NCBI RefSeq assembly: GCF_021130785.1
Contig: NC_060207.1
Coordinates: forward strand, 102,279,001-102,343,000
Length of the DNA: 64,000 bases
Direction: 5' to 3'
Source: Homalodisca vitripennis
Taxonomy: Eukaryota; Arthropoda; Insecta; Hemiptera; Cicadellidae
Shown here: positions 53,097 to 59,000 of the stretch, in pieces
Layout of the letters: every line of letters starts with the position of its first letter
Position numbering within the stretch: position 1 is the stretch's first letter
Made by a program: the position numbers and the translations under genes
The notes under the pieces: generated by a model
Databases searched by the model: none
Told to the model about the DNA's origin: nothing
What the model saw: only the letters and a program-made list of their open reading frames with translations

Positions 53097-56000
53097 TTAT
53101 AAAAGTTAGTCAATATAGATAAGTACAAAAATTGCAGCAGATCAAATATTATTTATTAAACTTGTGCGTAATATATCAAAATCAGTGTTTCTTCATTTAT
53201 GCTGTCACATCATACTATTGTACAGTACTTTTTTCAGTAAAAGTTAAAAATAATGAGACTTATATACAAATATTCAGCATGTATTTGTTTTGTATCGATA
53301 ATAAAATGTATTTCAATGTTTTTTTACTTAGTGTGTGTGTCAGTAATACTCACTTAAAAGTTTTAAAAAAATACTTGACACAAGCAAAGAGTTCAAAACA
53401 TGTTTGTAATGTTTAGGGGTTAATCAACTCATGGCTCAAATCTCCAGAGAGCTCCCCTACTGCTCAGCCAGAGGAGATGATGTTGCGGGGACAAGGTTTT
53501 GGAGCTACCAAAAAGCGTTGGCTGCGGCAGGCTATCAGTGAGGAGTGCGACTCTCCCAACAGTCGGCCTGGTGAATACTTAATAACAAAAATTGTCTGAG
53601 CAGGCAGATACATTTTCTCTGCACTTACTTTGTGTCTGTTGCATTGCCCTTTAGTTCTTGTATCACGTTAATGTCATGCACTTTGCACTTGCTTGTTTCT
53701 CAAATTGGTGTCACAGACTTTATGGTTCATTGAGTCATGTTATTGGCCGATCTCCATTTTTGTTCCTTCAGCTACTGTAAATATGTCGTACCACAATATC
53801 AAAGAATCCAGTTTCAATTACTTTACTTGCACTCAAATTGTTTTTATTCAATTGGGTTTTACCACAATGTTTAATTTAATAATATCCAGAATAAACTAAA
53901 TGAATTTAACACCATCTATAGTAAAAATTAGAAAATCTATTATTGCTGTTTGTACTAGTCTACTATCTTACAGAACACTTGAAATTTTTGTTTTTGGAAT
54001 AACAGTAAATATTAACAATTTTTAATAAGTTTACAGTAAATTTTCTTGAAATTACATTTCAAAGTATGTTTGAGTGCTATTTCAAAATAAGAAGATGTCT
54101 ACATTTATTCGTATATATGAAAGCAATGCACATACAAATTTCATCTAAATATTTTATACTAGGTTTTCTGTGATTTACTATCAAACTCTCTTAAACATCT
54201 TCTCAAACTTATCATATTATTTGTAATTGGCTGAGCACCAGTGAAGCCTATAGGCCATGTCACACTGCCGTGGCATCGCGTCCGTCCATCTGTGGATGGA
54301 TTTTTAAAATAATCGCTAACCGTGTTGTCAAATATGACAAGTCACACTGACATAACCGACGTGGCGCAACGTTTGTCGCGTCGGCCACCGTCTGCTGCGC
54401 TATGAGGCTGGAGCGATCCTTGGCCGACGTCGGCGATGCTACGAAGGCTCGCGCATGCGCATAAAGCACCTCCCCAACCCCCTCACCGGGGCACCGCGCG
54501 CTCTTGCCACTGCCTACTCCTTTTATTTTATATTTTTAATAATTTGTTTAAAAAAAACCCTTGCGCGAAGCTCTAAAACAGCCCGACACTATAGGATGAA
54601 ATGACCGCCAGTTCTAGGGTTAATGAATACTCTGGTGTCATGTTTATATGCAATCATTTTATTTGTTATTTTTCATATTATGTTTGATCTATAACAAAAT
54701 TAAATAGGCCTTATTTTAAAAACATAAAGACTTATTACAAAACTGAAAACACCAACACAAAAATTACAAAATAATCCTTTCAAGTGCATCTTATATATAA
54801 AAACCAATAGTTTTAAAGAGGTATATCAAAGTATTGAATGCCCTAATTACCAAGTTCATAATAGAAATAGTATTGCATGTAATAATGAGAATATAATTTT
54901 GATAATAATAATTATATTAATGAATACGCTCCAGAACAATAAATTAATTTTGTAGAGCTATAACAAACTATTAATTCCACTATCAGTGTATAACTAAACA
55001 AATTCAAAGTAGTTGAAATGCTTAAGCAACTCCTAGAAAGACGTGGCGTTGGCCGCGGACGCGTGTCTGGTAGTTTGACGGGATTCGAGACCGTCGCGGC
55101 ATACGCGAACGTTCATACTATGGATGGACAGACGCAACGCCACGGCAGTGTGACATGGCCTTATCACTTAAGGGGCTGGTAAAAATTTGTAGTCTGACTG
55201 TCCAAATATAGTGAAAACAAACTCATCTATAGACTTTTTGTATGAAGCTTCATTTCTATATAGGCACCATAGAGTCAATGATTGTGTGTCAGTCCATGGT
55301 ATTTGGCTGTGCTTTAGTGAATATTTTTACATTAGTATTATAGAAAAGTAATATCATTGACAAAATTTTATTTCAGCACACTCTTGCATTCTAGTACTTT
55401 TCCTAGTTCTCTGGAACTTTGATTATTTAACCACTAACTTGAAACCTATCTTAATTAACAAAAATGTAAATGTATCAATAGCAAGATATTTCAAGAAAGA
55501 TTACGTCTGTAAACTATTTTGCATTAAACTTCATTTCTATGTAACAAGAATAAGTTCTATGATGGTGTATGTTGTTCAACCATGGAATTTGGCTAAGTGT
55601 AATTAAAGCCTATAAATTAATAGGCAAACTTAATTTCTCATTTTTTATTCAGTTACATATACAAATGTCTTTACTGTATGATAGTATGTGTATCTGACTG
55701 CAGGACATTTCAAGAATAAAATGAATAAAATTCACTTCAAATTTTGCATACAACCTCAGAAAAGCCAGTTACGTGCCACATGATGTGTGGCGTACTCCTA
55801 CCGTGTATTAATAGGGTAAAAATCATTATTCTCCAACTACATCTTTATATTGAAATAGGTTTGAATTAATAGGGCTAAAAGCCGAAGATTATTACTAGTT
55901 TATAAGAAAATCAGCAAAATCACCTTCTAGGTTCCACTGATTTAAAAGAACACATAAAATTACAGATATTTTACACATATTAGAAGTTTTTGTTTCGCTC

Positions 56001-59000
56001 CCTTCGATATTTCTCAACTAGTAGAGAGCACTCTAGTTGTCTGTCCACTTCGGGATGCAGAGTCAATGTGGGAAGCATGATTGCCAAGACTGTGACCCAG
56101 GTAAACTGTTGATAATGTATTGAGTACTGTATTACACATCTATTGGAACTTAAAGCTTGCTGAAGAGAGTGATAGTTCCCATCTCCTTGTCTGAGAGGGA
56201 TTGCAGTCTTTTGGTATTGTGGATTTTAAAAAGTTATTAAAGTCTGTAATGTTGTGGTTTGCAACATTTTTATCTTTCCAATTATGTGTAAAATATCTGT
56301 ACATTTATCCGTTCTTTGAAACCAGTGGACCATAGCAGGTAGTTTTGAAGGTAAGCCTGCTGACTAGTGCCATAATAATTTTTTTGAAAAGAGGTAGATC
56401 TAAAGAGGAGTAATGAAAAATAATTTTAAAAAATCACCATAGCACAGGATGCAAGTTCTGAGCACGAGAAATAAAGCTCACAATCACATATCACACCAGC
56501 ACAGGTGAAAGTGGGATACTAACGCGAAAATCAATGTCTGTACTTTCTTCGGCATCATGGTGTGTCATCTGAAACATGAGACAGTGATGGTCAGAAGGGA
56601 GAAGGGTAACTATGTTTTGGTCCTAGATTTTGGTATCATGGTGTATGTACAAATTTTGATGGTTAAGGTTTGTTTAGTTGTTAAAATCTTTTTAGGTTTT
56701 CTAGTTAGTTCTATTTTTAATATCTGTAACCAAAGTGGCCTAATCTCAACCGAAGGTTGACTTAGCTGTTGGTCTTCTAATTTTATGTATGAAGCCTCAG
56801 TAAGTTGGCGTTTAAAGAAATTCTCATGGTGTATTATGTTGCTTCACCACATTTCATGTGATGATTTTCAGACCAGCATTGTTTGTTTAGCAATTTTAAA
56901 CTTTTCTACTAGTCCTTTTTTGTATTTTCTTTATTTTGGGAGGCCATACAAGTGTGGGACTTTGGGAATGATGAGGAGTTAATGTAGCCAATACCAATAC
57001 TAAATAAAGGACTAACTATAAAACCTAAAAGATTTAAACAGTTAAACAAACCTCAACTATCAAAATTCATACACACACAATGATGACTAATACCAAAACA
57101 TAGGGTTGAAAGCAGCTGCCTTTACCGTTTCCTCTCCTGACCATCACCTTCCTGTTCAATTGTTTCAGATGTCACGCTTTGATGCCAAAGAAAGTGCAGA
57201 CATTGATTTTCTTGTATTCCACTTTCACCTGTGCTGGTGTGATGTGTGATTTTAAGATTTACTTCTCATGCTCGTGACATCCTCTGCAGTGACAGTGCAA
57301 TTTGTTTATTTTAACCTAGATTGTAGTTATGTGTTAGGTTAGTTATTTACCTGAGGAAGAGGTCAGATTGCAGATCTCAAAATGTATGTTATACGTTTTG
57401 TAACATATAATGATCCAAAATTGTATTATTCTAAAGATGTGACAAATGAACTGACTATCTCTTGTGATTGTTACAGACATATCCAACTCTCCAACTGAGC
57501 ATGCAGCCCCGCTAAAGAAACGTCGGCTGGCACGAGAATCAATCTCAGAGGACCACTCATTTACTCCTCCTACCACCCCCACCCACACAGCAGAGGCGCT
57601 CAGCCAGGTAAACTTGTATATGTCTTGTTGCTGTTATTATTTTTGTAGAGAAGACCTATTAAATAGATGTGACACTGTCGTGCAATTTAAATCTCTCAGG
57701 AAACTGATGATAGGTTGTTGGTAGTAACTCTAGCAGTCCACAGTCTTTAGTGGCTAAACATTCAGTTCAATAAAATAAATATTGGTATACTTCAATGTGT
57801 TGTGTTTCAAAATTGTGTCACCATAAAATCTAGACTAGAAATTTAATCCATGAGCGTTACCTATGAGTTGCACTTTCACTAACAATGGTGACTGTTGAAT
57901 ACTTTAAGAAATTTGCATTAGTTTTTGTTTGGGCAACAAGCAACAGTAAGGGAAGGACCACATGACTATAGTATTACTGTAAGTTGTTTAGGCTCCTTAA
58001 CAAACATATTACGTTTTGATAAATATTGAAAATTATGTCTACTTGAACCAGCTCCATGGGTCCTGAATTTACTGATTATTTTTAATTGATCTTTTATAAA
58101 TTATTTTTGAAATATTTATACACAATGAGGTAACTAGACCACCCGTCTGTGATATATAGTGCCTGAACTGAGAAACCTTCATTTTAACAACAACAAAAAA
58201 ATATCCATATTTCTGCTACAAACAATTTGCAAAAATATTTTTTAATACCCAAAATTGCACTTTAAAAGGGGGAAGGGGTAATTAAAAACAAAATTGTTTA
58301 ATGTAAAGGAAGGACGAACCTTACATCATTGCTGCATGTTGTAGGGTTTAAGTACTGTTTTATATATTAAATTTCTTGCACCTGATGTAGAGGGCAGATT
58401 TCAATCTTCAAAATGTAATGTTGTACATTTTATAGCTAATGTTGTAATGATGGCAAATTTCAAAAATCCTAATAATGATGCTGTAACATATTTTGACTCT
58501 GTCTGCTGTATAATCTGTGACTATGTCTAATAACAATAAAAACATCTTGGATTTGAAGCTGAACTGTATAAAGATTGTTACAACACTCTTTTACTAGATA
58601 TATCTAATATTTTTAGTATGGAGAATAATTCTTAGATATTAAAATTCTATTGAGCTATTGCTAACACCAGCAGAACCAAAGTAGGGCATTCAGTATTTAG
58701 TTCGAATTTTACTCATAACTAATTGAGGAAATTGCATAAAATATATGCTGAAATGATGAGTTGATTAACTGGTGTATGTAGAGCTAACTTAACAAGTTGG
58801 TAGAAATATACATTAAAACTTCTACTCTGCATCCATTTAGCTCTAACTATATATTCAGTTCCACACCCTTACAATCTGTTGATTTAGGTAGATTTTTCAT
58901 TTTAAAATCCAAAATCATAACAACTTATTGGCAATATATTGAAAAATCTACTTTTGGTCCAAGTGCACACTGTATATTCAGTAAGTTTTGCTGAGGATGA

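Larger units (their letters stand above)
51760..53416 (+). other. intron 10
   Basis: It starts GTAATA and ends TGTTTAG. It holds an orphan transposon end at 52090 and a TA run at 53057. The rest is AT-rich. Confidence 0.85.
53571..57476 (+). other. intron 11
   Basis: It starts GTGAAT and ends TTGTTACAG. It contains the Harbinger-like MITE and the long foldback, listed separately. Around 55190-55625 are two related segments (TTCATTTCTAT and CCATGGNATTTGGCT blocks about 280 bp apart), probably copies of a dispersed repeat. Otherwise nothing is recognised. Confidence 0.85.
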
